A stretch of DNA of 64,000 nt from NCBI RefSeq assembly GCF_024519155.1, contig NZ_JANIFJ010000003.1, positions 396,017 to 460,016 on the forward strand, given 5' to 3'. Below the pieces are notes generated by a model. It worked only from the letters and a program-made list of their open reading frames with translations, was not told the DNA's origin and made no database searches. The stretch comes from Mangrovibrevibacter kandeliae. Its GTDB lineage: Bacteria; Pseudomonadota; Alphaproteobacteria; Rhizobiales; Rhizobiaceae. Positions 27,109-36,137 of the stretch are shown piece after piece. Made by a program: the position numbers and the translations under genes. The stretch's first letter is position 1. Every line of letters starts with the position of its first letter.

Positions 27109-28536
27109 TCACGCAACCTCCCTCGCCTCCAGTGTGGCGAGACGGGTGCGGGTGTCGCGCAATGCCGCCCAGAGCAAGGCGACCAGCTGATCGGGTCGCA
27201 GCCATTGCCGGCTGTCCGGATCGTCGAGGTCGCAGAGCCCCCAGGCGCCGATGTCGAGGCCAGCGGTCTCGAGCCCCGCGCGAATGTCTTGCGCGATAAA
27301 GCCGGCATGTTGGCGTCGTCCCGGCCGCGGCCGCTCCCGATGGGCGGCCGTCCCCGGCCCGTCCACGGCATCCTCCACGACCTCGACCTCGGTGCCGCCG
27401 ACCTTCCACCGAAAGGTGACGGGAGCCACGGCATCGACTAGACGGCCGGCATCGGTCGACGGAATCGCCGCCTCGACTGTCTTGTCGCGGCCATCCGAGG
27501 TCTGGATGACGCCGTTGGCGGCCCAGACCGCCGCCCAGCGGGCACCGGCCGCCCCCAGTGTATAGGCGTTGTCAGAGCCTGGCAGCGTATGGCCCCCCGT
27601 GGCGGCATCGATCTTCAGGCGGGCTGCCGCACCCACGGCAAAGCTGAGAGCGGTCGTGCCGGAGGTGAGGAACACCAGCTGATTGGCCCAGGAAGCGGCT
27701 GCAGCGCTGCCGCGCAAGAGGCCGTCGTTGCTGGAGCCGAGCCAGAGGCTGCTGTAGCCGCTCGCCGCCTCGTTCTCGACGCGGGCCGCGACATGAGCAC
27801 CGACAACATTAGCCTTGGCGTGAAGACCGCGGCTGCCGGTCCCGGTGGGCGCGGGCGACGACGTTCCGAGGCCCACGGCGCCGCTTGCGCCTGCGATCGT
27901 CATCGCGTCGGTCCAAGCGGCGCCGTCGCTGCTGACGCGCAGTGCGAGATCGTCATTGCCGACGAGACCGATCTCGGCGCGGCCGGAATACCCGGTCTGC
28001 ATCAGCAAGGAGACGACGTTGCCCGAGCCGACCTTGTTGAGCGCGTAGCGCAGGTCGCCGTCACCGCCCTCTCCCGCCGAGCGGGCGGAGAACAAGGCCT
28101 TGTTGAGCTTGGCTGAAAGCGGGTTGATCGCGTCTGCGGTGGTGCCGATCCCGAGGCGCGCGACGTTCTGCAGATCCTGAGCCGCATCGGCACTCTCCGC
28201 GGCGAAGGGCGTCCACGCGGTGCCGTCGAAGACCAGGAAGAGGCGTTCGTCGGCAACGAAGGCGAGCCAGCCGGCCAGCGGGGCGAGGAAGCTCCACGCG
28301 CCATCCTGCCAGAGCGCGATCGCATCGTCCTGTCCGGTCCAGGCGCCGCCGCCCCCTGCCGCGACCAGATAGCGCGCTCCGTCGGCCGGGGACGGCGGGG
28401 GCGTCGTCAGATCGCGATCGATCACCGCCAGCTGCGCCACCGCATCGAGAATCAGAAGAGCCTCGTTGTGGGTGACGTGCTTCTGGGACTGTGCCGCGAA
28501 GAGAAGGGGCAAGCCGAGATGGGGTGTGTTGGACAT
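27109..28536 (-). CDS. DUF2793 / peptidase S74 tail-fibre-like protein
   Basis: 475 residues. The N-terminal 110 match the DUF2793 pattern of alphaproteobacterial phage and gene-transfer-agent tail proteins (LGLPLLFAAQSQKHVTHNEA, then short strand repeats around WTGQDDAIALWQDG and LFLVFDGTAWTPF). A beta-rich Gly/Ser/Ala middle looks like a fibre shaft. The C terminus is an S74 intramolecular chaperone: TSDGRDK near 345-351 carries the Ser at the expected self-cleavage point, and QHAGFIAQDI and LVALLWAALRDTRTRLATLE follow. S74 domains trimerise fibres and are then released. No other phage genes are near; it lies inside a polysaccharide locus. Confidence 0.85.
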   Translation of the reverse strand: MSNTPHLGLPLLFAAQSQKHVTHNEALLILDAVAQLAVIDRDLTTPPPSPADGARYLVAAGGGGAWTGQDDAIALWQDGAWSFLAPLAGWLAFVADERLFLVFDGTAWTPFAAESADAAQDLQNVARLGIGTTADAINPLSAKLNKALFSARSAGEGGDGDLRYALNKVGSGNVVSLLMQTGYSGRAEIGLVGNDDLALRVSSDGAAWTDAMTIAGASGAVGLGTSSPAPTGTGSRGLHAKANVVGAHVAARVENEAASGYSSLWLGSSNDGLLRGSAAAASWANQLVFLTSGTTALSFAVGAAARLKIDAATGGHTLPGSDNAYTLGAAGARWAAVWAANGVIQTSDGRDKTVEAAIPSTDAGRLVDAVAPVTFRWKVGGTEVEVVEDAVDGPGTAAHRERPRPGRRQHAGFIAQDIRAGLETAGLDIGAWGLCDLDDPDSRQWLRPDQLVALLWAALRDTRTRLATLEAREVA

Positions 28537-28862
28537 GGGCGTCGTTCCCGTTGGGCGACCCCCAGCTTAGAGCGGGCGGCGCAGACGGGGACGAGCGACG
28601 CCTCCAGCCGATCGGGCTTCTGCAAATTCCGCGAAGGCTGTCAGAGATTTACGTGACGGTCCCGCCGGAGAAGCCAGAAGCGATTGTCCTCGGCGCGGAT
28701 GCGCGCTCAAGGCGGCGCGTGCCGAGCCGCTTGGCCAGCCGGTCGCCGCCGTCGTTCCCGGGCGGCGTATCGAAGGACGTGCATCGCCGCGGTCTCATGC
28801 TTTAGAAGCATGGTCGACGGTCGGCTCGGCGAGCCGGTCCGGTCGATCAACGTGGGTCGGGC
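28537..28862. other. Intergenic region between divergent tail-fibre-like and FAD oxidoreductase genes
   Basis: 326 bp without a supported gene; the short open frames have no coding character. It must hold promoters in both directions, but no clear -35/-10 pair is seen. The one distinct element is the small palindrome at 28796-28812, listed separately. Confidence 0.5.
28796..28812. promoter_or_regulatory. Short perfect palindrome upstream of the FAD oxidoreductase
   Basis: CATGCTT-TAG-AAGCATG is a perfect 7-bp inverted repeat with a 3-base centre, 50 bp before the ATG at 28863. It could be an operator half-site pair or an RNA hairpin; nothing else supports a choice. Confidence 0.35.
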
Positions 28863-29972
28863 ATGACGAAGGATATCGACTGCATCGTGGTGGGCGCCGG
28901 CGTCGTCGGACTTGCGATCGCCCGGGCCCTGGCTCGTGACGGTCGTGAGGTGATGATCCTGGAGGCGTCGGACGCTTTCGGTACGGGAACCAGTTCCCGG
29001 AACTCGGAGGTGATCCATGCCGGCATCTACTATCCGCCGGGCAGCCTGAAGGCCCGCCTCTGCGTCGCCGGCCGCGACGAGCTCTATCGCTACTGCGCAG
29101 CGCGCGGCATCCCCCATCGCCGCTCCGGCAAGTTCATCGTCGCCACGGACGATCGCCAGATCGGCCGGCTCGAAGGGATCCGGCTGCATGCCGCCCGGTG
29201 CGGCGTCGACGACCTGACGATCATCGAGGGCGGCGAGGCGATGGCGATGGAGCCGGCGCTGCGATGCGTCGCCGCCCTCCACTCGCCCTCCACCGGGATC
29301 GTCGACAGCCACAGCCTCATGCAGAGCCTCCTTGCCGAAGCGGAGGACGCAGGCGGTCAGCTCGTCCTGGCCACCGAGGTCTTGGATGGAGTGGTCGAGG
29401 ACGGCGGAGTACGCCTCCGAACCCGCAGCGGCGGCGGCGAGCCGTTCGAGATCACGACCGACCTCCTCGTCAATGCCGCGGGCCTGGATGCCGTCCCGCT
29501 CGCCGCCCGCCTCGCCGGCTTTCCGAGCGAGCACGTGCCTGCGATCCGCTATGCGAAGGGCAACTACTTCGCGGCGCCGGGCCGAAGCCCGTTCTCGCGG
29601 CTGATCTACCCCGTGCCGGTGGATGGCGGCCTCGGCGTCCATCTCACCTTCGACCTGGGTGGCCAGATGCGCTTCGGCCCCGACGTCGAATGGATCGAGA
29701 CGATCGACTACGGCGTCGATCCGCGCCGCGCGGACGCCTTCTACGAGGACGTCAGGCGCTACTGGCCGATGCTGCCGGACAACGCGTTGACGCCTGCGTA
29801 CTGCGGCATCCGTCCGAAGCTCGCCGGCCCGGGCGAGCCCGCGGCCGACTTCAGGATCGAGGGTCCCCAGCACCACGGCATCGGCTCGGTGATCAACCTT
29901 TTCGGTATCGAAAGTCCCGGACTGACCTCCAGCCTTGCCATCGCCGAACTCGTCCTCGCGCTCGCCGGCTGA
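28863..29972 (+). CDS. FAD-dependent oxidoreductase (LhgO / DAO family)
   Basis: A 369-residue flavoprotein with an N-terminal FAD-binding motif [18 protein letters not shown] (GAGVVG at 11-16) and the [20 protein letters not shown] segment typical of L-2-hydroxyglutarate oxidase (LhgO) relatives. Later conserved pieces are [24 protein letters not shown] and [12 protein letters not shown]. It probably oxidises a 2-hydroxy acid in the cytoplasm or at the membrane. L-2-hydroxyglutarate is the best guess, but a sugar-acid substrate is possible given the surroundings. No SD is obvious. It stands alone on the plus strand between the tail-fibre-like gene and the convergent kinase-like gene. Confidence 0.85.
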   Translation: MTKDIDCIVVGAGVVGLAIARALARDGREVMILEASDAFGTGTSSRNSEVIHAGIYYPPGSLKARLCVAGRDELYRYCAARGIPHRRSGKFIVATDDRQIGRLEGIRLHAARCGVDDLTIIEGGEAMAMEPALRCVAALHSPSTGIVDSHSLMQSLLAEAEDAGGQLVLATEVLDGVVEDGGVRLRTRSGGGEPFEITTDLLVNAAGLDAVPLAARLAGFPSEHVPAIRYAKGNYFAAPGRSPFSRLIYPVPVDGGLGVHLTFDLGGQMRFGPDVEWIETIDYGVDPRRADAFYEDVRRYWPMLPDNALTPAYCGIRPKLAGPGEPAADFRIEGPQHHGIGSVINLFGIESPGLTSSLAIAELVLALAG

Positions 29973-29987
29973 CTCGCCGATCCTCCG

Positions 29988-30977
29988 TCAGAGGCCGGCG
30001 CGCTCGCACATGCGCTGGGCCTTCGCGATTTGCGCCGAGATACGAGCGGCGCGTTCGTCGTCGTCCGTCGGCAACTCGCCGGCGCGGTCGCGGCGCAGGA
30101 GGTTGAGAAGGATCAACGACCACCGCAGGGCGTGCAGCGGGAGCTGACGCGCCAGGCGCGCGCCGAAGTCTGGATCGTCCGGCAGCGCCGCGCCGAGACG
30201 CGCCGCCGTCTCCGCCTCCTCCCGGGGCGAGAAGCTCATCGCCGGATGAAGAATCATATCCGCTGCGAGCTTCACCGGGTCGTCCCAGCCGAAATAGTCG
30301 AAATCGAAGAAGCGGAGCGTGCCGTCCGGCTCCCGGATGGCGTTGTGGAAGCCGAAATCGGCCGGGATCAAACGGCGCTGCGCTACCGCCAGCGGAGTAA
30401 GATCGTCAGCCTCTGCCGCCAGCCGCGCCCGAGCCGCGACGAGCCGCGGCCGGACGGTTTGCTCCAGAAAATCGTCGAGCATCGGCTCTGCGACGAAGAG
30501 CGTGAGACGCGCCTCGATCTGGCGCAGGATCTCCGCGCTGGAAAGGCAAGCTTCCGAGGCCGTCGGAAAGGAGTCGGTGCCGGCATCGTGGGACGCGGCG
30601 AAGATGGTGGTGAGGAAGTCCAGCGCCGCGTCGAAGTCCTGCGGCCGATGCGGCAACGCCAGCGGACCCTCGATCCACTCCATTGCCATCAATCGCCGAT
30701 CCACATCCCGCGCCAGAGGCGCGGGAACCGATTGAAGTCCGAGGCCGCGCAGGAAGGTCAGCGCCTGCCATTCGACGGCAAGTCTGTCGCGGGTGTCGCC
30801 GACGCGCCGGGGATAAAGCTTCAGGGCGAGCCGCCGTGAGGGCGTGTCGATCCGCAGGATGTGGCTGTTGGCGCCCTTTCCCGCCGGCGCCGTCTCAAGG
30901 ATCGGCTCGCCGAGCAGCGTCTCGGCCGCACTCAGGATCTCGGCGGAGGCGCCGGGCACCGCGGCACTAGCAGACAT
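29988..30977 (-). CDS. Aminoglycoside/choline-kinase-like phosphotransferase
   Basis: A 329-residue protein kinase-like (APH fold) enzyme. It has an ATP-site lysine in RRLALKLYPRR, a catalytic loop PADFGFHN and the Mg-binding FDFDYFGWDDP. In place of the usual H-x-D the loop reads I-P-A-D, keeping Asp and Asn. Such enzymes phosphorylate small molecules (choline, aminoglycosides, sugars). It starts one base after the Nudix gene stop, which itself overlaps the TIGR04372 glycosyltransferase gene, so all three belong to one operon. A role in making a phosphorylated or phospho-base decoration is plausible, not shown. Confidence 0.82.
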   Translation of the reverse strand: MSASAAVPGASAEILSAAETLLGEPILETAPAGKGANSHILRIDTPSRRLALKLYPRRVGDTRDRLAVEWQALTFLRGLGLQSVPAPLARDVDRRLMAMEWIEGPLALPHRPQDFDAALDFLTTIFAASHDAGTDSFPTASEACLSSAEILRQIEARLTLFVAEPMLDDFLEQTVRPRLVAARARLAAEADDLTPLAVAQRRLIPADFGFHNAIREPDGTLRFFDFDYFGWDDPVKLAADMILHPAMSFSPREEAETAARLGAALPDDPDFGARLARQLPLHALRWSLILLNLLRRDRAGELPTDDDERAARISAQIAKAQRMCERAGL

Positions 30978-30978
30978 G

Positions 30979-31659
30979 TCAGATCAGCCCCTTGAGCCGG
31001 GCGCGCAGGAAAAGTGCCATCGTGAAGCCGTCGATGATCACGCCGCTGGCGATCTTCTCCTCCACCTCGGTGACGGCGTAGGGTCGAACGTCCTCGATCG
31101 CCTCCAGAACGTCGGTGGCCCCGAGGCCGTCGACCTTGGCGAGGAACAGCCTGGCGCGGATGGAGAGCGACGAGCCGCCGGGCGTGAAGTCGCCGAGGGG
31201 AATCAGCTCCAGGACGTTGGCGCCGATCTCCTCGCCGACCTCGCGCCGTGCTCCCGCCTCCACACTCTCACCGGGATCGACGGCCCCGCGTGGGAACTCC
31301 AGCGACCAGTCGCGCAGGCCGTGGCGAAACACGCGGATCAGCACCGGCTTGCCATCCAGCACCGGCAGGACGGCCACTGGCGAGGTTTCCATGATGCGAT
31401 TGTAAAGGCCCAGGGAGCCGTCGGGAAATCGCACGGCGTCGCGGACCAGTGTCATGTAGGGATCCTGCGCGAGAAGGCCCGGCCGGGTATCGGCCGCATC
31501 CATGCCGCGCGACTGGCGAAGCGCTCGCGCCTCGGCGCTCGCCCGCAGCATGTCGTCCGGCGCGGTCAGGATCTCGACGCCTCCGCGGTCATGATTGCGG
31601 AACCAGTCCGGCCGCCGGGCAACGAGTTCGAGATAGGCCTCGACGGTGTCCGCAGTCAC
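30979..31659 (-). CDS. Nudix hydrolase
   Basis: 226 residues with a complete Nudix box: it starts at G125 in RGAVDPGES and ends with REVGEEIG (139-146), giving the G-x5-E-x7-REVGEE-x-G pattern. A preceding VLIRVFRHGLRDWSLEFPRG is like ADP-ribose and nucleotide-sugar pyrophosphatases. The N-terminal 90 residues are an extension of unknown role. GTG start at 31659 overlaps the upstream glycosyltransferase stop (GTGA), so it is translationally coupled. It may clean up or activate a nucleotide-linked donor for the neighbouring enzymes; substrate unproven. Confidence 0.87.
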   Translation of the reverse strand: MTADTVEAYLELVARRPDWFRNHDRGGVEILTAPDDMLRASAEARALRQSRGMDAADTRPGLLAQDPYMTLVRDAVRFPDGSLGLYNRIMETSPVAVLPVLDGKPVLIRVFRHGLRDWSLEFPRGAVDPGESVEAGARREVGEEIGANVLELIPLGDFTPGGSSLSIRARLFLAKVDGLGATDVLEAIEDVRPYAVTEVEEKIASGVIIDGFTMALFLRARLKGLI

Positions 31660-33620
31660 GGCTGGATCTCCTCCATCTGGCGCGGCGACTCCGGGTCGGG
31701 CTCGACCAGGTCAGGTTCGGGCGGCCGCTGATCGATCGCGGGCACCTCGAGCTCGCCGCTCGGCGGGGCGGCATGGGGCAACCTGGCCCGTCTTGCCGCG
31801 ACGGTCGGCGAGATCCGATAGCCCGCCAGCGAGATGCCGACATAGTCGGCGATGGGCAGGTCGAGCGTCTCCGTTTCGCCGGCGACGGCGACCGCCTCCT
31901 CTTCCACCACCTGCCGGAAGCGACGCTGGTGCTCGGTTTCGGCAAGCGCAGGATCGTCCACCCATGCGATCATGTCGCGCACCGCCGCCAGCACCTCCTC
32001 CGGGGCCACGCCCTCCAGGAGAATGCCGGCATCCTCGAACTGATAGGCGTTGTCGAAGCGATAGACACGCTCCTTCACCGCCTCCTCCAGCGACATCTCC
32101 ACCCGCTCGCCATCCACCGTGCGGTAGTACCGCTTGAAGCAGCCCATCTCCATCGGCGTCGGCAGCAGCGTGTAGTGAAGCACGGCATTGACCGTCAGCA
32201 CCGGCACTCCGAGAACGCGAGCGAAGGCACAGGGTCCCGATTGCGAGCCGATCATGAAGCGCGAGCGGGCGATCAGTGCCGGATCGAGCACGTAATCGTA
32301 GCCCTTCATGAACGGCAGTTCGAAATAGTGCGGGTGGTCCATCGACAGCGGCGGCATCTTGACGTCACCGAGACGAACCACCGTGTAACCGCTCGCCAGG
32401 AGATGCTCGACGGCAGAGCGGTAGCTCTCCACCGCCGCATCCCGGAAGGACTGACGAGCGATCTTGTGATAGCCCGCATCGCGCACGTGCATGGTGACGA
32501 GGGGGCGCGACAGGTCGATCCCGTTGGCGGCGCAGAAGGCCCTCGTCACCTCGTCGTAGTAAGGCGGCAGGCTGAAGTGCCAGTCGTTGTGGCGGAACGG
32601 GTCGGCCGCATCGCGCGTGCGGTGGACGGCATCGCGCAGCAGCGCCCAGTAGTGGTCGACGACCAGCGTCAGATTGCCCTCGCTGTGGGTGCCAGCGTGC
32701 ATCCACGACAGATTGCACAGAAGGTCGGAGTCGGTTTCGATGTAGTCGCCGTACTCCTCGACGATCTGCAGGCAGGCACGCGAGGCCGGGCGATAGGATG
32801 TCAGCGGCGGGCCGACGAAGACGAGGCGGTCGTAGCGGTCGCGATTGAGGGCGACGAAGTAGTACGGGTCGAGGATGGCGTGGCCGAGCGCCTGTGTCGA
32901 AGACAGGAAAAAGACTGCCGTGCGCTCCTCCGTGTCCGGACTGAAATGATGGATGTGCGGAAACTTGACAGTCACCAGCGTGGATTTGAACCACAGCTTC
33001 AGCGTATTGGCGATCTCGCGATCGGTGGCCCGGCCGGGATGGTCGCTGATGATCCGGTACTGGCGGCCGATGAATTCGATCGCTTCACGTAGCTTGAGCA
33101 GCTTTCCGGCAGCGAAGGCCGCCTTGAGGAACTCGATCCGCTTGCGCAGCGTCGCCGGGGTGATGTCGGTGCCGCGCAAGGCCTCGGCCATGACACCGCG
33201 ATAATATTCCGTCTCGTGGCCGAGCGCCACGCGGACGGCGATCAGGTTGGTTTCGAGCGGCCATTCCTCGATGAAGCGATCCGCCTCGGGCGAGAAGACC
33301 GTGGCGATCGCGGCGCGCTGGTCGGTGGAATTGAGCAGCGCGATGGCGAGGGTGTCGAAGCGGGCCGGATCATCCGGCCGCCGCTCGTGGCGCCGCCGCG
33401 CCGCCCGGGAAAAGTTGTGCTGGTCCTCTGGCCTTGCGACGAGGCGTTGCACCGCCTCGACCGCGAAGCGCCGATCGAGGACGTCCAGCCGGTCGACGGC
33501 GAGAAAGGCGATGCGGCGCCCCACCCTCGTACGCAACAGCGCCGGGATCAGCGGCGAGCGGCGGCTCATTTGATAGAGGGTATGGGCAAAGTTGACGAAC
33601 CGATTGGCGAACCTGTTCAT
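31656..33620 (-). CDS. TIGR04372-family putative glycosyltransferase
   Basis: A long protein, 654 residues. The central and C-terminal part has the pattern of the TIGR04372 family: VTMHVRDAGYHKI, YRSAVEHLLASGYTVVRLGD, and RSRFMIGSQSGPCAFARVLG followed by VPVLTVN, a GT-B-like donor site. The N-terminal 200 residues are helical and basic and may handle the acceptor; the last 60 residues are Pro/Glu-rich and probably disordered. Start ATG 33620; 160 bp separate it from the methyltransferase upstream. It is coupled to the Nudix and phosphotransferase genes that follow. Family members occur in surface polysaccharide clusters; the linkage made is unknown. Confidence 0.8.
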   Translation of the reverse strand: MNRFANRFVNFAHTLYQMSRRSPLIPALLRTRVGRRIAFLAVDRLDVLDRRFAVEAVQRLVARPEDQHNFSRAARRRHERRPDDPARFDTLAIALLNSTDQRAAIATVFSPEADRFIEEWPLETNLIAVRVALGHETEYYRGVMAEALRGTDITPATLRKRIEFLKAAFAAGKLLKLREAIEFIGRQYRIISDHPGRATDREIANTLKLWFKSTLVTVKFPHIHHFSPDTEERTAVFFLSSTQALGHAILDPYYFVALNRDRYDRLVFVGPPLTSYRPASRACLQIVEEYGDYIETDSDLLCNLSWMHAGTHSEGNLTLVVDHYWALLRDAVHRTRDAADPFRHNDWHFSLPPYYDEVTRAFCAANGIDLSRPLVTMHVRDAGYHKIARQSFRDAAVESYRSAVEHLLASGYTVVRLGDVKMPPLSMDHPHYFELPFMKGYDYVLDPALIARSRFMIGSQSGPCAFARVLGVPVLTVNAVLHYTLLPTPMEMGCFKRYYRTVDGERVEMSLEEAVKERVYRFDNAYQFEDAGILLEGVAPEEVLAAVRDMIAWVDDPALAETEHQRRFRQVVEEEAVAVAGETETLDLPIADYVGISLAGYRISPTVAARRARLPHAAPPSGELEVPAIDQRPPEPDLVEPDPESPRQMEEIQP

Positions 33621-33780
33621 GCCCTGTCCTTCGTCCAGTCGAATCTGTGGCGCGGCAGCGCTCGTGACCGGCGCATCACCTCACGGCGAGCGGGTCCAGG
33701 CCGTGCCGCAGCACGCCGAGCGATGACACGCTCGAACCGGCCAGCCGCAATCTCCCGCGCCTGCGGTCCACGGACTTCCG

Positions 33781-35043
33781 TCACCCGGCGCGGCGCTCGC
33801 TGAGGTCGGGCAGCGGCACCAGGAAACGGCCGCCCTCGTCGAGATAGCGCTGGTGCTTGGCAACGATCTGATCCGCGTAACGCCATGCGAGGATGACGAT
33901 GAGCGACGGACGTTTCTCGTAGACGCCGTCGGCCGTCATGACCGGCAGACTGTAACCCGGACCGTCCAGTCGCGTCTTGAACGGGGTATCGTCGAACAGC
34001 ACGTCGAGGCGCTGCTCCAGCTCGAACTGGTGGATCAGCGCGGCGCAGCCGACAGACGTGCCGTAGGCGCCGACCACGCCCCCGGCGGCCCGCACGGCAT
34101 CGATCTCGCTCTGCAGAGCGTGCGAAATGCCGGACACACGCTCAGCGAAACGCTGATGATGGGCAAGGTCGTACAGTCCGCTCTCCTGCTCGAGAGCGAT
34201 CAGCTCGCCGACCCTGGCCGCCACCGGACGCGGCCCGCCCTGTCGTTGCAGCCAGAAGCGGATCGAACCGCCCTTGGTGGGAATGCGCTCGGCATCGAAC
34301 ACCTCGAGACCGAACCGCCCGCAGGCACGCGATACCGGCTGCACCGAGAACAGCGAGATGTGCTCGTGGTAGATGACGTCGAGCAGTGTCTTGTCGAAGA
34401 CGTCGAGCGCATACTGGGTTTCGAAGACGAACGCGCCGTCATCGTCGATCAAGGTCGCTACGCCCGAGAAAATCTCGTCGAGATCGTCGATGTTGGCCAT
34501 CGCGTTGTTGGCGATGACCACCTTCGCCGGACCGCGCTCTTCGCGGATCCGCTGCGCCAGCGCGACGTCGAAGAACTCGGGCAGCGTCGGAACGCCTCGG
34601 GCCGTCGCTTCGGCGGCGATCCCCCTTGCGGGGTCGACACCCTGGACGAGGAAGCCCTCGCCCTTGAAGTGGTTGAGCAACGTGCCGTCGTTGCTGCCGA
34701 ACTCGCACACCAGGGCTCCGGGCTGCAGCGCGAGTCTGCCGATCACCGCCTCGGCGAGACGGCGAAAATGCTCCGGCAGCCCCAGCGACACCGAGGTGCG
34801 GTAGAGGTACGAGCGGTAGATCAGTGCCGGATCGACCACGTAGACCAGCTGGTTGAGGCCGCAGTCCGCGCAGAGATAATTGTCGAGCGGCGCCACCACC
34901 CGCGTCAGTGCGGCACCGTCCTCGCCCGCGTCCGATCCGACATTGGGCGAGACGATGGGAACCTGCGCCAGCGGGACGCTGCGCACGACGTTGCGCGAGC
35001 GGCAGAGCCGGCAGTCGCTTCGCTTGTGAACGTAGGCGTTCAT
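33781..35043 (-). CDS. Sugar C-methyltransferase-like SAM methyltransferase
   Basis: 420 residues, TylCIII/NovU architecture. The zinc module has C11/C14 and C58/C61, SAM motif I is intact (CEFGSNDGTLLNHF, 113-126), and ETQYALDVF, then YHEHISLFS (catalytic Tyr-His-Glu-His type motif), and a C-terminal domain with VVGAYGTSVGCAALIHQF and LFDDTPFKTRL follow. Such enzymes methylate carbon 3 of nucleotide-linked keto-deoxysugars. ATG 35043 overlaps the preceding Gfo/Idh/MocA gene stop (ATGA). Together with that dehydrogenase and the epimerase upstream it could produce a branched or methylated sugar. The degenerate paralogue at 21259 makes a useful comparison. Confidence 0.86.
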   Translation of the reverse strand: MNAYVHKRSDCRLCRSRNVVRSVPLAQVPIVSPNVGSDAGEDGAALTRVVAPLDNYLCADCGLNQLVYVVDPALIYRSYLYRTSVSLGLPEHFRRLAEAVIGRLALQPGALVCEFGSNDGTLLNHFKGEGFLVQGVDPARGIAAEATARGVPTLPEFFDVALAQRIREERGPAKVVIANNAMANIDDLDEIFSGVATLIDDDGAFVFETQYALDVFDKTLLDVIYHEHISLFSVQPVSRACGRFGLEVFDAERIPTKGGSIRFWLQRQGGPRPVAARVGELIALEQESGLYDLAHHQRFAERVSGISHALQSEIDAVRAAGGVVGAYGTSVGCAALIHQFELEQRLDVLFDDTPFKTRLDGPGYSLPVMTADGVYEKRPSLIVILAWRYADQIVAKHQRYLDEGGRFLVPLPDLSERRAG

Positions 35044-36137
35044 GCTTGATCCTCGATCTGGCGCCAGATGGCTTCGCAGAGTTCCATGTCGGCCAGGGCC
35101 TCTTTGGCCGGGGCATGAGGCGCTTCGCGCTCCCCCGTCAAGACGTCGATGAAGGCCTTGGCCTGTCGCGCGAACGACCAGCCCTGCCCGCTCGGCACCG
35201 GCGCGTCGAGCAGTCCGGCCGCACGGTCGTCGATGCGCACGCGCGCGACCTCGTCGACCGCCATCGGCGAGGGAATGGAGAGCGTCAGGCGGCCGCCCTC
35301 GAACTGGAAGTCCGCACCCTCGAGCCAGCGACCGGCTTCCGTCTTCGACACCTCGAGAATCAACGGCACCGGACCTGCGGCAAGGAGAGCACAGACCGCC
35401 CCCTCGCCAGGCGAACTCGCTCCCACGAGCCGCAGCCGGTCCGGGAAGAACGCGCGCAGCAGGCTGACGTCGTGACTCGCGGCATTCAAGAACCAGGCGT
35501 AACCGGCCCGATGCCGCTCGGACAGCCAGTCAGGGGCCAGCGGCCATTCTTCGAAGCGGACCGTGCGACTTTCGGCTGGGCGCACATGCGACGGCGGCGT
35601 GACGGCGTAGGACTTGGAATGGTCGTAGAAGCGCGCCGACAGGAGCCGGCCCAGGCGCCCTGAGCGCAGCAGCTCGGCGAACGCCTCGCGCGCCGCCTCG
35701 ACCCCGGGGTCGGCGAGCTTCATGTAGCCGACGACGTAGATCAGATCGCGCGCCTCGGCAGCCTCGACCAGGCGACGCGCCTGCGCGGCGGTGTGCGCCA
35801 TCGGCTTTTCGGCCAGAACATGCTTGCCCGCCTCGAGAGCGGCGAGCGTCAGAGGCCCGGTCGCCGGACGAGGTGCGGAGATCACGACGGCGTCGATGTC
35901 GCCGCGCGCCAGCAGCGTCTCATGGTGATCGACCACCCGATCCGCCCCCAGGCGCTCGGCGAGCGCCGCCTGGAGCGAAGGCCGCTCCTCCGCCACCGCG
36001 ACCACCTCCACCCGTGGGTCGTCGCGGTAGAACGGCAGATGCCCGATCTGGGCCATCATGCCGCCACCGATCAGGCCAAGACGAACGCGAGCGCTCCCCA
36101 TGGAGCTCTCGCCCGCACTCGCGTTACCGTCCTGCAT
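35040..36137 (-). CDS. Gfo/Idh/MocA family oxidoreductase
   Basis: A 365-residue NAD(P)-dependent sugar dehydrogenase family protein. The nucleotide-binding motif is LGLIGGGMMAQ just after the N terminus, the active-site lysine region is HVLAEKPMAHTAAQARRLV, and the C-terminal alpha/beta domain is of normal size. ATG 36137 overlaps the epimerase stop by one base (TGATG); an internal ATG 12 codons later is possible. Members oxidise or reduce hydroxyl groups of nucleotide sugars and inositols. Position between an epimerase and a C-methyltransferase suggests it forms or reduces a 3- or 4-keto sugar. Confidence 0.88.
   Translation of the reverse strand: MQDGNASAGESSMGSARVRLGLIGGGMMAQIGHLPFYRDDPRVEVVAVAEERPSLQAALAERLGADRVVDHHETLLARGDIDAVVISAPRPATGPLTLAALEAGKHVLAEKPMAHTAAQARRLVEAAEARDLIYVVGYMKLADPGVEAAREAFAELLRSGRLGRLLSARFYDHSKSYAVTPPSHVRPAESRTVRFEEWPLAPDWLSERHRAGYAWFLNAASHDVSLLRAFFPDRLRLVGASSPGEGAVCALLAAGPVPLILEVSKTEAGRWLEGADFQFEGGRLTLSIPSPMAVDEVARVRIDDRAAGLLDAPVPSGQGWSFARQAKAFIDVLTGEREAPHAPAKEALADMELCEAIWRQIEDQA

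Noticed and set aside
27109..28536. Prophage remnant
   Set aside because: Only one phage-like gene; no capsid, portal, terminase, integrase or lysis gene within 20 kb on either side.
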